From NCBI GenBank assembly GCA_022764445.1, contig JALERT010000121.1:1-48492 (forward strand): a DNA stretch of 48,492 nucleotides. Direction: 5' to 3'. Positions within the stretch are counted from its first letter, which is position 1, and each line of letters opens with the position of its first letter. The DNA comes from Lachnospiraceae bacterium. Its GTDB lineage: Bacteria; Bacillota; Clostridia; Lachnospirales; Lachnospiraceae. Of the stretch, positions 1 to 11,390 are shown piece after piece. The notes under the pieces are model-generated. The model ran no database searches, was not told the origin of the DNA, and saw nothing but the letters and a program-made list of their open reading frames with translations. A program made the translations under genes and the position numbers.

Positions 1-275
1 CCGCCTCTCTTGTTTTTATTTTCTTAGGCTGCTAACTTCTTCCCAAAATTAGTCTTGCTTAAGACAAATATATGATAGCAGAAAAATACCCCAATATTTT
101 TGAGTTGTAAAAAACTATATAGATTTTTGTAAAAATTTACAGTTTTTACGTAGAAAGTTACAGTTCACTGTAACCGTAGAAAAGGTTAGAATAATGTTTA
201 TCCCCTAACTTTTTGATTATAATAAAAATATGTGATACTATATCTTCAAAAGCCTAATCGAAAGGATAAGTGATT

Positions 276-2225
276 ATGAAAGACCATTTTATAAAGGTTG
301 CCGCACTGACACCAGACATACGTGTGGGTGACACTGATTTTAATACTGACAATATAATTGATGGGATGAAAAAAGCCGCAGGCGAAGGAGTAAAGTTGGC
401 TGTATTTCCTGAACTCTGTATAACAGGATATACATGCAGTGATTTATTTTTACAGGATATTCTTCTTAAAGAATCCCTTAACAGCTTAAAGCGAATTATA
501 TCTGCATCTGTTAATATGGATATGATTACTATCGTAGGACTTCCTTTTATGTATAAAGGAAATCTTTATAACATTGCGGCAATAGTACATGCCGGGGAAC
601 TTCTTGGTATAGTTCCAAAAATGCACATTCCTAATTATTCTGAATTTTATGAAGCACGTCACTTTACGGCAGGACATGACGAGGTTGTATATATAGATAT
701 ACCTGAACTTGGAGATTACGGAGAGGCTGTAAGCTTTGGTTCAAAACTACTTTTTGAAGCGTCCAACATGCCTGAACTTGTTATCGGTATAGATATCTGT
801 GAAGATTTATGGATGCCTGTCCCACCATCATGTTATCACGCTATGGCTTCGGCTACAGTCATAGCAAATCTTTCTGCAAGTGATGAAACAACAGGAAAAG
901 ACATATACAGAAGAGAACTTGTGCGTAACCAGTCCGCACGTCTTATCTGCGGCTATATATATGCAGATGCGGGCGAAGGTGAATCTTCTACAGATCTTGT
1001 ATTTAGTGGACACAATCTAATTGCAGAGAACGGAAGTGTACTAGCTGAAACTAAGCGTTTTACCAATGAAATGATTATAAGCGAAATCGATCTTGGCAAA
1101 CTTACATCAGAAAGACGACGTATGACTACATTTAATGTTACTCCTCCTGAAGAAGCAGGTTATGAGGTGATCTATTTTACATTTTCTGATATTACAGAAA
1201 CAAAGCTGACACGAAAATACGAAAAGACACCTTTTGTACCTAATAGCATAGACGACCGAAATAGAAGATGTGACGAAATACTTAACATACAGGCGATGGG
1301 ACTTAAGAAAAGACTTATCCATACAGGCTGTAAAAGTGCTGTTATCGGTATATCAGGCGGTCTTGATTCTACACTTGCGCTTCTTGTTACTGCTAAAGCA
1401 TTTGATATGGCAGGACTTGACAGAAGCGGGATACAGGCTATAACTATGCCTTGCTTTGGTACAACAGACAGAACTTATCAAAATGCATGTACACTCACAC
1501 AGAAACTTGGTGCAACACTAAAAGAAGTTCCAATCCATGAAGCAGTTAATCTTCACTTCCGTGACATAGGCCACGATAAAGATGTTCACGACGTTACTTA
1601 TGAAAACAGCCAGGCAAGACAGCGTACTCTTATCCTTATGAATATCGCTAACCAGTCAAACGGAATGGTTATAGGAACAGGTGATATGTCAGAGCTTGCT
1701 CTCGGCTGGGCAACATACAACGGAGATCATATGTCCATGTATGGCGTAAACTGCTCTGTACCAAAAACACTTGTCCGATATCTGGTACTTTACTATGCCG
1801 AGACAACTACAGATAAAGAACTGAAAGACGTTCTTATGGACATACTTGATACACCTGTAAGTCCGGAACTTCTTCCTCCTAAAGACGGTAAGATTTCACA
1901 GAAAACAGAAGACCTCGTCGGTCCTTACGAACTTCACGACTTCTTCTTATACTATATGATGCGATTTGGTTATACTCCTTCCAAGATATACCGTCTTGCA
2001 AAGTATACATTTGCTGATGAATACGACGATGAAACGATATACAAATGGCTTCGCAAATTCTACTGGAGATTCTTCTCACAGCAGTTTAAGCGTTCATGCC
2101 TGCCTGACGGACCAAAAGTCGGAAGCGTTGCACTTTCACCAAGGGGAGACTGGCGTATGCCTAGCGATGCCGCTGTATCTATATGGATGAAAGAACTTGA
2201 TAATTTAAACCCAGCACAACAATAA
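276..2225 (+). CDS. nadE: Glutamine-dependent NAD+ synthetase (nitrilase-type amidotransferase domain plus NAD synthase domain)
   Basis: 651-aa ORF; N-terminal nitrilase-like FPELCITGYTCSDLF and GIDICEDLW; synthase motif GISGGLDSTLALLV and GTGDMSELALGWATYNGD. ATG at 276 preceded by AAAGGA. Confidence 0.96.
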   Translation: MKDHFIKVAALTPDIRVGDTDFNTDNIIDGMKKAAGEGVKLAVFPELCITGYTCSDLFLQDILLKESLNSLKRIISASVNMDMITIVGLPFMYKGNLYNIAAIVHAGELLGIVPKMHIPNYSEFYEARHFTAGHDEVVYIDIPELGDYGEAVSFGSKLLFEASNMPELVIGIDICEDLWMPVPPSCYHAMASATVIANLSASDETTGKDIYRRELVRNQSARLICGYIYADAGEGESSTDLVFSGHNLIAENGSVLAETKRFTNEMIISEIDLGKLTSERRRMTTFNVTPPEEAGYEVIYFTFSDITETKLTRKYEKTPFVPNSIDDRNRRCDEILNIQAMGLKKRLIHTGCKSAVIGISGGLDSTLALLVTAKAFDMAGLDRSGIQAITMPCFGTTDRTYQNACTLTQKLGATLKEVPIHEAVNLHFRDIGHDKDVHDVTYENSQARQRTLILMNIANQSNGMVIGTGDMSELALGWATYNGDHMSMYGVNCSVPKTLVRYLVLYYAETTTDKELKDVLMDILDTPVSPELLPPKDGKISQKTEDLVGPYELHDFFLYYMMRFGYTPSKIYRLAKYTFADEYDDETIYKWLRKFYWRFFSQQFKRSCLPDGPKVGSVALSPRGDWRMPSDAAVSIWMKELDNLNPAQQ

Positions 2226-2304
2226 ACTTTATAGGCACAATTCCAACAACACTCGATGTCGGCTTCAGGCGACACTCACACCTATATATCCTTATAAAAC
2301 TTAT

Positions 2305-2347
2305 AAAAAGCACAGCAGTACGAATTAAATTCCTGTTGTGCTTTTTA
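2305..2347. terminator. Bidirectional intrinsic terminator between convergent nadE and addA
   Basis: AAAAAGCACAGCAG...CTGTTGTGCTTTTT hairpin with A-run and T-run, between convergent ORFs. Confidence 0.8.
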
Positions 2348-2383
2348 TTTCTTTTAATATATTATCTTTCCAAACACCTGTCC

Positions 2384-5300
2384 TTATATGCGTACACATT
2401 TACCAAGTCCAAATGAATAAATAATTTTTTCCGATACCTCTTTACCGGTTATACTTTCTAACGCTCTTGCGTAATAATTTAACTGTGACTCATATCTTTT
2501 TACAAGTTCATCTTCCTTGCCTTTTTCTATATAATCCGTCTTATAATCAACAAGTACAAGCTTACCGTCTTCCTCAAAAAATGCATCTATTATACCCTGC
2601 ATCATAACTATCTCATCACACGAATCATCTAATTCAGGATATAGTTCAGCTGCCGGTATACCAAGCATAAACGGTTGTTCTCTTTTAAGCTTTCCATTAA
2701 GCGATGCATTTTTCATTCTCTCAAAGAGTTTGTTTTTACTAAACCACTCAAATCTGCCAGTGTCAAGCAGCCCTGCTTCTTCATCACTCATATATCCCTT
2801 CTGTACAAGAGAATTAATAAGCTCTCTAAAATCATAATCTTCATCAATATCTTCATATGGGAGATGCTCCATAACAAGATGATAAAGAGTACCCTTTTCT
2901 GCTCCTGTGGCAACCTCCTTTTCTTTCATAAAAGATGGTCTTGGTGCTTCATATACTTTTTCTTCCATATACTCAGGCTCATCAATATAATCCTCAGAAA
3001 GCTTTTTCACTTTCTGCATAGACATTCTTTTTAATTCTGATACAGATATTTTAACCGGTAAGTTCTGCATTGCTTCATATGGATACTGATACGATTTACT
3101 TTGATGTATTTCATCATACATATCTTTATCATAAATCTTATCGCAGTCCCATTCTAGAAGCTGTGTCATACTATCCATGCTTTCCCTTAGGCTATCCATT
3201 TCTTCCCCGACTATATCATTTTTGCTTATAACAGATAGATTAAATAACTTCCCATCTTCCCTTTCACTCAATACTGCCGGTATAATCCAGTCAAAATAAG
3301 TTTGTGCGCCAAGAAGCATTTCCATATCAATTCTTCTGCTCTTATTTAACCAGCCTTCCATCTTTTTTTCCGTATTAGCTGCAGTTCCTGTAATTATAAG
3401 CTTTTCTTCTGCTCTCGTAAGTGCCACATATAATATTCTTATTTCTTCTGCATAAGTATTTCTTTTAATCTGATTGGCAAGGAACTTTTTTATTAATGTC
3501 GGCTGTTTGATACGGCTTTCAAGATCTATAAAGTCCGCACCTATACCATAATCAGCATCAATTATTGTACTCTTTCTGGCATCCGTAAGATTAAACTTTT
3601 TGCCCATGCCCGCTACAAATACAATTGGAAACTGAAGTCCCTTACTTTTATGAATACTCATTATACGGACTGCATTTGTATTTTCTCCTGTAACGGATGC
3701 TTCTCCAAAGTCGATATTGGATTTACGCAGACTTTCTATATAATGAGTAAATGCAAATATTCCCTGATGGCCATTCTCTGCAAATTCAAGTGACTGCTGC
3801 AAAAGTATATCAAGGTTGGCAGCTCTTTTCTCTCCGGCAGGCATTGCTGACATAATATCATAATATCCCGTTTCTTTATATATACGCTGTAAAAGTTCAT
3901 ATACAGATAATGTCAGCGACTGCTTATGGTATTTATCTATCATACTGCAGAATTTTTCAGTTTTATCATGAAGATTTTTAATACCTTCCTCATCCAGCGG
4001 AAGCATGTCCCAATATACAGACATATCTTCTTCACATTCCTGACCGTATTTTAAGATAAGCATAAGGCAGTCCCAATAATTTAACGTACGAGGAAGTATT
4101 CCTATACATGCCATCTCTTCATCACTAAAACCTCCTAGAACAGATCTTAATACTGCTGCCAAAGGAATATCCTGTCTGGGATTATCTATTATACGTAAAA
4201 GATCAAGTATTGTTGCAACTTCAAGACTTGAAAAATATCCTGTCTTTGTATCAGAGTATGCCGGAATCCCCATATCTGTAAGCGTCTCTATAAACTCCTC
4301 CGACCACCCACTGACACTTCTCAGAAGAATTACTATATCTCTGTATTCAGCCCGGTGATAACCTGATTTTCCACTTACATAAAGAGGATCTTCTCCCTGC
4401 ACCATTTCTTTTATCTTATTTCCTATGGCAGCCGCTTCAAGAGTTCTCTTCTCTATCGTCTCATCATCTTCACTCTTCTGTTCTATTACAATTACATCAG
4501 TAGAATCCGATATCTTATACTCACATTCATCATATTTTTTCCCAGGTACAAGACTTGCCGCATCATCATATTCTATTCCACCTACACATTTTTGCATTAT
4601 ATTCCTAAAAATGAAATTGGCACTGTCAAGAACAATTTTTCTGCTTCTGAAATTCTGCTTAAGATCTATTCTCTGACACTTACTTTCTTCTGTACTGTAA
4701 GTATTATATTTGTTCATAAAAAGCTCTGGTCTTGCAAGTCTGAACTGATATATACTCTGCTTTACATCTCCTACCATAAATAAATACGGCTTACTTTCCG
4801 GACCTCTTGAAATACTTGTAAGTATAAGCTCCTGCACGAAGTTGCTATCCTGATACTCATCAGTCATTATCTCTTCATAATACTCCTGAAGTTCTTTAGC
4901 TACAGAACTTGGCAAAACCTTATTACCATCCTTAGTCACAAGAATGTCGAGTGCAAAATGCTCCATATCTGAAAAATCAAGTATTCCGTCGTCACGCTTT
5001 TTTTGTGCAAATACATCTGCAAACTCTATAGTCAGATTAACAAGCTGTTGTATAACAGGTGACATTATCTTTATATCCTTAAGCATCTCATCAGGTGACT
5101 GAAAGAAAAAGCTTTCTTTAAGATTCTCTATACTCTTTTTATATTTATCCCTGATTGCTTTTGCTTCTTCTCTTTTTTCCGGATCTACCGATGCATCTTT
5201 TTTTGCAGGAAGTCTTGCCGGATTATATCTGTAAAAAGCTTCAAACTGTTCACTATATGTAGAAGCATTTACCATCTCTTTTATCTGGCTTATATCAGAT

Positions 5301-6067
5301 TCGACTGCTTCTTTATACTGTCCCGGTCCATCACTTTCATTACATTTCTCCAAAACTTCCTGTGCCATACTAAGATAAACTTCAACCATTTCATGAGTAT
5401 ATGAAACAAGCTCTTTCATCCACGAAGACTCTTCAAGTTCTTCTACGCTCTTACACTTGTACATATCACCACAGCTTTTTAACCACTCCATAGGCCACGG
5501 ATAACTCATAGATATATCAAATAGTTTAAGTACAAGTTCTTCAATATTGCTGTCTGTCCTGCCTGGAGACATAACATCGGCAAACGCCACAAATGCTTCA
5601 TACTCTTCTCCAGTCTGGGAGTATTTTTCTTCGATAAGTTTTTCGAGAATTTCATTTTTAATAATAGAAAGATCATTCTCATCTGCCACTTTAAATGATG
5701 GATCTAAATCAATTACATAAAAGTAATTTCTTATTATACTCTGGCAAAAACTGTCGATAGTTGTAATCTGTGAATTATGAAGAAGTGTCACCTGTCTCTG
5801 AATATGTTCATCATCCGGATTTTCTACAAGTTTATCCTCCAGCGCCTCTAAAACTCTCCCTTTCATCTCTGCTGCTGCAGCTCTTGTAAATGTAACTACA
5901 AGCAGCCTGTCTATATCTACCGGCTTTTCCTTATTGCTTATAATATCTATTATTCTTTCTACTAAAACTGCCGTCTTTCCTGAGCCTGCTGCTGCAGATA
6001 CAAGTATATTTCTGTCTCTAAGCTCTATAACTTTTTTCTGATCTGCAGTCCATCCTGTTTTTCCCAT
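2384..6067 (-). CDS. addA: ATP-dependent helicase/nuclease subunit A (AddA)
   Basis: 1227 aa; UvrD-type Walker A VSAAAGSGKTAVLVERI, ATP-binding and helicase motifs, C-terminal nuclease motif LVLVDYKTDYI; adjacent to addB. Confidence 0.96.
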   Translation of the reverse strand: MGKTGWTADQKKVIELRDRNILVSAAAGSGKTAVLVERIIDIISNKEKPVDIDRLLVVTFTRAAAAEMKGRVLEALEDKLVENPDDEHIQRQVTLLHNSQITTIDSFCQSIIRNYFYVIDLDPSFKVADENDLSIIKNEILEKLIEEKYSQTGEEYEAFVAFADVMSPGRTDSNIEELVLKLFDISMSYPWPMEWLKSCGDMYKCKSVEELEESSWMKELVSYTHEMVEVYLSMAQEVLEKCNESDGPGQYKEAVESDISQIKEMVNASTYSEQFEAFYRYNPARLPAKKDASVDPEKREEAKAIRDKYKKSIENLKESFFFQSPDEMLKDIKIMSPVIQQLVNLTIEFADVFAQKKRDDGILDFSDMEHFALDILVTKDGNKVLPSSVAKELQEYYEEIMTDEYQDSNFVQELILTSISRGPESKPYLFMVGDVKQSIYQFRLARPELFMNKYNTYSTEESKCQRIDLKQNFRSRKIVLDSANFIFRNIMQKCVGGIEYDDAASLVPGKKYDECEYKISDSTDVIVIEQKSEDDETIEKRTLEAAAIGNKIKEMVQGEDPLYVSGKSGYHRAEYRDIVILLRSVSGWSEEFIETLTDMGIPAYSDTKTGYFSSLEVATILDLLRIIDNPRQDIPLAAVLRSVLGGFSDEEMACIGILPRTLNYWDCLMLILKYGQECEEDMSVYWDMLPLDEEGIKNLHDKTEKFCSMIDKYHKQSLTLSVYELLQRIYKETGYYDIMSAMPAGEKRAANLDILLQQSLEFAENGHQGIFAFTHYIESLRKSNIDFGEASVTGENTNAVRIMSIHKSKGLQFPIVFVAGMGKKFNLTDARKSTIIDADYGIGADFIDLESRIKQPTLIKKFLANQIKRNTYAEEIRILYVALTRAEEKLIITGTAANTEKKMEGWLNKSRRIDMEMLLGAQTYFDWIIPAVLSEREDGKLFNLSVISKNDIVGEEMDSLRESMDSMTQLLEWDCDKIYDKDMYDEIHQSKSYQYPYEAMQNLPVKISVSELKRMSMQKVKKLSEDYIDEPEYMEEKVYEAPRPSFMKEKEVATGAEKGTLYHLVMEHLPYEDIDEDYDFRELINSLVQKGYMSDEEAGLLDTGRFEWFSKNKLFERMKNASLNGKLKREQPFMLGIPAAELYPELDDSCDEIVMMQGIIDAFFEEDGKLVLVDYKTDYIEKGKEDELVKRYESQLNYYARALESITGKEVSEKIIYSFGLGKCVRI

Positions 6068-6178
6068 CTCTGTACCTCTTTCTATCTGTGACTGAGTAAA
6101 TATTTACATAATATGGCGTTTTCCATGTGTAAATTATATTGTTCCGTTACTGTGACACCATATGTATATATAGCAACA

Positions 6179-9100
6179 TTATTCCTGCTTATTATTATCT
6201 TCTGAACTAATCAAATTCAATACATCATCGTCTGTAAGCTTCTTAAGACTCCTGTATACATTTCCCGGGATTCTTACATCAAACCTGCATACATCTTTAT
6301 ATGAGCAGTAATCACACGCTGTCGTCATAGAAGAATCATCTTTCTTATACGGATTAATTTCCGTCTTTCCATTTTTTATCTCTCCCGCCATCTTCGAGAT
6401 ATTTTTCCTTGTATAATTTATAATATCCTCAAACTGCTTTGTCTGAACGGTAGATGAATTTTTCTTGAGATTACCATTCTTGTCTGTTTCAAAAGGAGCT
6501 ACCACCGATTTTGTTTTTATAGGAAGCTCTCCTGATGGCGTAGCAAAATTACTGTCTATTGAAGGAAGTACAGGATCATCCTCATTAACCATTCCCTCCA
6601 TCCTAAGCTTCTTAAGAATATTTTCTGATATCTTATCAGGATCAATCTTTCCCTCAAGCAAAGGATCGTCAATATTGTAGTAAAATACACCAGCAGGAAT
6701 AATTAGTTTTTTGCCTGATTTTTTTTGTGTATGATTCTTAGCTGCTTCAAGATATATTACAAGCTGCATCTGAAGACCATAATACATATCTGAAAGAGAA
6801 AGTTCCTTCTTACCGGTCTTATAATCAACTATACTTACATATGACTTATCATTTTCTGTCATCATATCTATTCTGTCAACCTTGCCAATAAGGTGCATAA
6901 CACCTTCTTCTTTCTCCACCACATCAAAACTAAGCTCACTTGTCACAGTATCAAACTTTCCAAGCTTCATCTGTTCCGTTATAGCCCATACAGTTCTGTT
7001 CATAAGCTTCTTAAGTCGGGTAATCATATACTCATCACGTTTTGTATCATGCAGTAGTCCGTTTTTATATCCTTCTACGGCAGCCTCGAGACACTCCCAC
7101 GATTTTTTCTTCTGAGTTTCCTCATCAATATCTTCCCACTTCTGACCATTTTCAAGAAGTTTCTTTGTATATATTTCAAGAGCCTTATGGACGATATTTC
7201 CTATATCAAAGAATTCAACCTTTCGCTCTGCACGTTCCTCAAGTTTAAGACCATATTGCATGAAATAAGAAAATGCACATGCAGAATATCTTTCAAGCTG
7301 CGATGTACTTCCTTTTATTATCTCCCCATAAAGACCTTCTGCAGCCGCCTTCGATATCTGGCTTTTTCCTTCCCTGTAAAATGCAGCTCCAACAAGTTTC
7401 TGAGTCATCTCTTTATCATCACTCTGAACATAATATTTATATAATTCCTGCCACTTGCTGTCACTGTAATCCTTATCTCTAAGACCACGTATCAGATATT
7501 TTTTTCCCATATCATCAGAAAGAATATGTGTTGTATCCTTCCTTGCTTCTTCTATAGATACAGACATTTTCGGAAATAACCTCTTTATCCTGTCAACTAT
7601 ATAAGACGGACTTTTTGCTTTACCGTCATTACCCGTAACACAATATGTTATATAAAGGTGATTTGACGGCTTTGCCATATTAAGATAAAGATAAAACTGC
7701 TCCGTATATACTTCTTCTCTCGGTGTAGGTGCAAGTTCATAATCTTCCTCTGAAAGAAAAATTCTCTCTGCCTCAGAAAGTATTCCACCTGCATTTCCTG
7801 ACTTTGGAATATTACCATCATTTACACCAATGAAGAAAAGATATTTTATATCAGATAAACGTGTTCTCGATATATCGCCTGCAAGTATCTGGTCAACTCC
7901 CGGTGGAATAAGACCTATACGAGCCTCGGAAAAACCTACATCGATAATCTCCTTAAATTCCGCAAGGTTCATACTTTCATCACCAAGAAGTTCTACAAGA
8001 CGGTCAAGTACATCAATAACTATTCCATATATCTGTTCATATTCTCTTGCAAGTTCCGGCTCATCATTTTCTGAAAACTTCTCTGCCTTTGTCATAATAT
8101 CAGCATAAAAGTTCTGTGACTCCATATACTCACACAGACTTTGGCAGTATTCTCTTACGGTGTGTTTTCCTCTTGCTATTTTTTCATATAGTTTTCCGAA
8201 CTTTTCATATCCGCTTTCTCTTACATAATTAAGCTGTTCATTCACATACTCTAAAGCCTGATCCGTCATATGATTAAACACATACGAACATTCCCACTCC
8301 TCTGTCCATTTTTTATGACCTCTTATTCCGGTGGCAAGCAAAAAGTTATCAGCAAGTGACATCTGCTCCTCAGTAATCCATGAAAAGCTTCCTTTAAGAT
8401 ATTTCATTACATCTTCATATGAAAAGTCCTTTATCAGGATATCTAAAAGAGAATCTATCGTCATAACAAAAGGATTGGCAAGGACGCTCTTTTTCTGATC
8501 TATAAAGCATGGAAGCTTAGCCTCTTCCATTGCAGATTTAACAAGCATTCCATACTCCTCAAGATTTCCCGCAACTATTGCGATATCCTTATATCTGCAG
8601 TTACCATCACGCAAGAGTTCACCTATCTTCTCAACTACAAAACTAACCTCATTCTCCGGCTGTTTAAGCTCATGTATGCTTATATCATTCTGTTCTTTAT
8701 CATAAGTTTTTAGTGGATATCTAAATATATTTTTTTCGAGAAATGACAATGATTCTGACTCTGCGAAACGGCTTTCCTCATCTTTTAAGCCTGTCCATAT
8801 TTCAGGACATATTTCAACAGAATTTTCTTCGGCAATCTTACGCAGATGATATATCATATTTTGACTCATATAAAAAAGCTGATGCTTTGCACCACGTTTC
8901 CATATATTCTGACCTTTATCAATCGTAACCGTCACAAAGACTTCATCTGCCACATTCATCAATTTATTTATCAGTTTATACTGAAGGGGAGTAAATCCCG
9001 TAAACCCATCAAGACATATAACACTATTTTTAAGGATTTCAGACTGTGGAACAACTTCTGACAAAACTGACAGAACCTCTTCAGACGTTATATAATTATC

Positions 9101-9613
9101 CTTAATATAACCTGTAAAGACCTTATACGCAGTATAAATATCCTTTAACTTCTGATCAAGTACAGGTTTTTTAGCCGATGCTTCAATCATATTTAATATC
9201 ATTTCTTCATCAGCACCATACTGAATAAGCTCTGACAAAAAAGACTTTATCTCTGAGATATAACCTTTTTTATTAATATTTCTTCCAAAGTATACAAGGT
9301 TTTCCTTATTGTCTGATAATACCTTTTTTAAAATCATAGTCTTACCAAGATCATCAAGTACAGGCTTTCCTGCTGCCCCCGTTTCTGAAAAAACTCTGAA
9401 AGCAAGCCTCAAAAAACTCTGTACATCTATATTCATAATTCCATGATTTTTACTAAGTCTGACAAGCTCCTTCTGAGTTGCCATTGTAAACTGTTCAGGT
9501 ACAATCATTATATATTCTTTATCCGGATTTGCCTCAGCAGCTTCAAGTAACATATGCTGTACATAATATGTCTTTCCTCTTCCTGCACCACCCAAAACAA
9601 ATTGTAATGACAT
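6179..9613 (-). CDS. addB: ATP-dependent helicase/nuclease subunit B (AddB)
   Basis: 1144 aa; FVLGGAGRGKTYYV, SIVDYKTGKKEL nuclease motif, C-terminal CDYCSYKDVCRFD Fe-S cysteines; upstream of addA. Confidence 0.95.
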   Translation of the reverse strand: MSLQFVLGGAGRGKTYYVQHMLLEAAEANPDKEYIMIVPEQFTMATQKELVRLSKNHGIMNIDVQSFLRLAFRVFSETGAAGKPVLDDLGKTMILKKVLSDNKENLVYFGRNINKKGYISEIKSFLSELIQYGADEEMILNMIEASAKKPVLDQKLKDIYTAYKVFTGYIKDNYITSEEVLSVLSEVVPQSEILKNSVICLDGFTGFTPLQYKLINKLMNVADEVFVTVTIDKGQNIWKRGAKHQLFYMSQNMIYHLRKIAEENSVEICPEIWTGLKDEESRFAESESLSFLEKNIFRYPLKTYDKEQNDISIHELKQPENEVSFVVEKIGELLRDGNCRYKDIAIVAGNLEEYGMLVKSAMEEAKLPCFIDQKKSVLANPFVMTIDSLLDILIKDFSYEDVMKYLKGSFSWITEEQMSLADNFLLATGIRGHKKWTEEWECSYVFNHMTDQALEYVNEQLNYVRESGYEKFGKLYEKIARGKHTVREYCQSLCEYMESQNFYADIMTKAEKFSENDEPELAREYEQIYGIVIDVLDRLVELLGDESMNLAEFKEIIDVGFSEARIGLIPPGVDQILAGDISRTRLSDIKYLFFIGVNDGNIPKSGNAGGILSEAERIFLSEEDYELAPTPREEVYTEQFYLYLNMAKPSNHLYITYCVTGNDGKAKSPSYIVDRIKRLFPKMSVSIEEARKDTTHILSDDMGKKYLIRGLRDKDYSDSKWQELYKYYVQSDDKEMTQKLVGAAFYREGKSQISKAAAEGLYGEIIKGSTSQLERYSACAFSYFMQYGLKLEERAERKVEFFDIGNIVHKALEIYTKKLLENGQKWEDIDEETQKKKSWECLEAAVEGYKNGLLHDTKRDEYMITRLKKLMNRTVWAITEQMKLGKFDTVTSELSFDVVEKEEGVMHLIGKVDRIDMMTENDKSYVSIVDYKTGKKELSLSDMYYGLQMQLVIYLEAAKNHTQKKSGKKLIIPAGVFYYNIDDPLLEGKIDPDKISENILKKLRMEGMVNEDDPVLPSIDSNFATPSGELPIKTKSVVAPFETDKNGNLKKNSSTVQTKQFEDIINYTRKNISKMAGEIKNGKTEINPYKKDDSSMTTACDYCSYKDVCRFDVRIPGNVYRSLKKLTDDDVLNLISSEDNNKQE

Positions 9614-9638
9614 ACTTGTCCTCCTTGTCGTATATTCT

Positions 9639-10673
9639 TTACTTCTTATATGTTTTTACGAGCCACTTACCCTGCTCTGTAAGATCTGAACTTTTAAATC
9701 CAAATGTCTTTTTACAATTAGGTTTAAGTAAAGATGTACTTTCTGCCTTATTTGAAAGACTCCAGCAAACATATCCCATATTGTAACTTTTCATAAGTTT
9801 AATCCATTTATTAGCAGATTTAAAGTCATATGCACCATTTCCACTGGCATCACATGTACCAAATTCCGTACATATTACAGGCAGCTTTTTTGCATGAGCT
9901 GTTTTAAGTTTTTTCATATTCCAGTCCTTGTGAGTTGCTGAATAAAAATGTATAGAATACATAATATTGCTGTAACCCTTTATAGGACTCTTAGCAGCTA
10001 TATCAACATCCTGTGACCATGTTGGTGTTCCTACTATTATAATTGATTTTTTATTATACTTTCGTATAACTTTTATAACCTTTACCGCATACGATTTTAT
10101 ATCCGACCACTTTGTATCGCCATTTGGTTCATTACAAATCTCATAAAGCACGTTATCATATTTCTTATATTTTGAACAAACCGTTTTGAAAAATCCAAGT
10201 GCTTTTTTTTCATATTTTTTAGGTGTTTTATCATTAAGTACATGCCAGTCAATTATTACATACATTCCAAGCTTTTTTGCAGCCTTAACACCGGTATCAA
10301 TGATTTCAAGGAGTTTTTTTCTTCCTGCTGCATCTGTAACACAATATCCGTTGTAATCCTGGGTATACATAGCAAGACGAACTGTATTCACGCCCCAGTT
10401 ATCACGTATCGTCTTAAAAGCTTTTTCATTTACATATGGAAATCCTACATCCCAGTTTATTCCATGTGAACTTACTCCCTTTAGGATTACTTTCTTTCCA
10501 TGCTTGTCTACTATATTAGTTCCTTTTACCGAAAGCTGTCCATGTTTTTGGACAAATGATGCCGCACTGGCGCTTTTTACTGCTTCCTTATCAATATAGG
10601 GAATTTCCACCCCTGCTATATTAATTATAAGTACCAGCGCAAGCAGCATAAATAATTTTGATTTTCTTTTCAT
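9639..10673 (-). CDS. Secreted glycoside hydrolase family 5 (cellulase/endoglucanase)
   Basis: Signal peptide; HGINWDVG, YEICNEPNG (acid/base Glu), VICTEFGTCDASG (nucleophile Glu). Confidence 0.92.
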   Translation of the reverse strand: MKRKSKLFMLLALVLIINIAGVEIPYIDKEAVKSASAASFVQKHGQLSVKGTNIVDKHGKKVILKGVSSHGINWDVGFPYVNEKAFKTIRDNWGVNTVRLAMYTQDYNGYCVTDAAGRKKLLEIIDTGVKAAKKLGMYVIIDWHVLNDKTPKKYEKKALGFFKTVCSKYKKYDNVLYEICNEPNGDTKWSDIKSYAVKVIKVIRKYNKKSIIIVGTPTWSQDVDIAAKSPIKGYSNIMYSIHFYSATHKDWNMKKLKTAHAKKLPVICTEFGTCDASGNGAYDFKSANKWIKLMKSYNMGYVCWSLSNKAESTSLLKPNCKKTFGFKSSDLTEQGKWLVKTYKK

Positions 10674-10690
10674 AACGATTTTCTCCTCTG

Positions 10691-11164
10691 TTATTTTTTA
10701 TCAGGCACCTTATTTTCCTTCATAACATCCTTTACCTTTTCCAGTACAAGTTTTTCTGTATACTGTGATTCTTTTGATAAAACAACTTCATCTACTGAGA
10801 CACCGGATGCGAGCTGTTTTGAAATATTATTTACCGAAGGCTTCATAAGAGGGTACATTGCAGATACACTGTCATCGAGATTAACCACTTTAACTGACTT
10901 AACTCTATCCTCATCAAGTGTCACCTGAAGTTCTACTCTGCTCTCACCAATCGTAAGTTCTTCATTATATATACCTGCTTCATATATCGCATCGCTCTTA
11001 TCTGCATGATCTGATTTCTTAGAGTCACTTCCTGATGGCCAAAACATAAAGAAAAGAAGAATCAGCAGTAAAATTCCAAGTCCGACAAATATAGCTGTGT
11101 ATACAATTTCTCTTGCCTGTAAGATAACTATCTTAGTTTTTGACATATCAACCATATTCTCCAT
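10691..11164 (-). CDS. Hypothetical single-pass membrane-anchored protein (FMN-binding-domain-like exterior, tentative)
   Basis: 157 aa, one TM helix (YTAIFVGLGILLLILLFFMFW), C-terminal soluble domain; upstream of the GH5 gene. Confidence 0.6.
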   Translation of the reverse strand: MENMVDMSKTKIVILQAREIVYTAIFVGLGILLLILLFFMFWPSGSDSKKSDHADKSDAIYEAGIYNEELTIGESRVELQVTLDEDRVKSVKVVNLDDSVSAMYPLMKPSVNNISKQLASGVSVDEVVLSKESQYTEKLVLEKVKDVMKENKVPDKK

Positions 11165-11302
11165 TTAACTGTAATTTTTTTATATATTATATTTATATTA
11201 ATGAAGAAATGATTATAGAACATATAGTTTATCTCTATTATTAATTCGGCACCATATATTTAGTATATCAATCTAATTTGATAAAGCAAGATACATTTGA
11301 AT

Positions 11303-11390
11303 GAAAAAAGTCATGAAACCATTGTCCCGATTACCTGGCTTAAACTAATAATAAGCGATGTAATCAGAAACTATAATTCCATGACTCTTT
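11303..11390 (-). terminator. Long branched hairpin with U-run downstream of the queT-like gene (terminator or structured 3' UTR)
   Basis: Minus strand: AAAGAGTCATG...GATTAC...GCTTA...TAAGC...GTAATC...TCATGACTTTTTT. Confidence 0.5.

Noticed and set aside
486-2275. Small ORFs antisense to or overlapping nadE (e.g. 486-677, 828-1013, 2060-2275)
   Set aside because: They lie within a clear coding gene, have no convincing RBS or protein-like signature, and are expected chance ORFs.
2675-9786. Plus-strand ORFs over addA/addB (e.g. 2675-3034, 4425-4676, 6882-7115)
   Set aside because: Antisense to long well-defined CDSs with no domain-like composition; treated as shadow ORFs.
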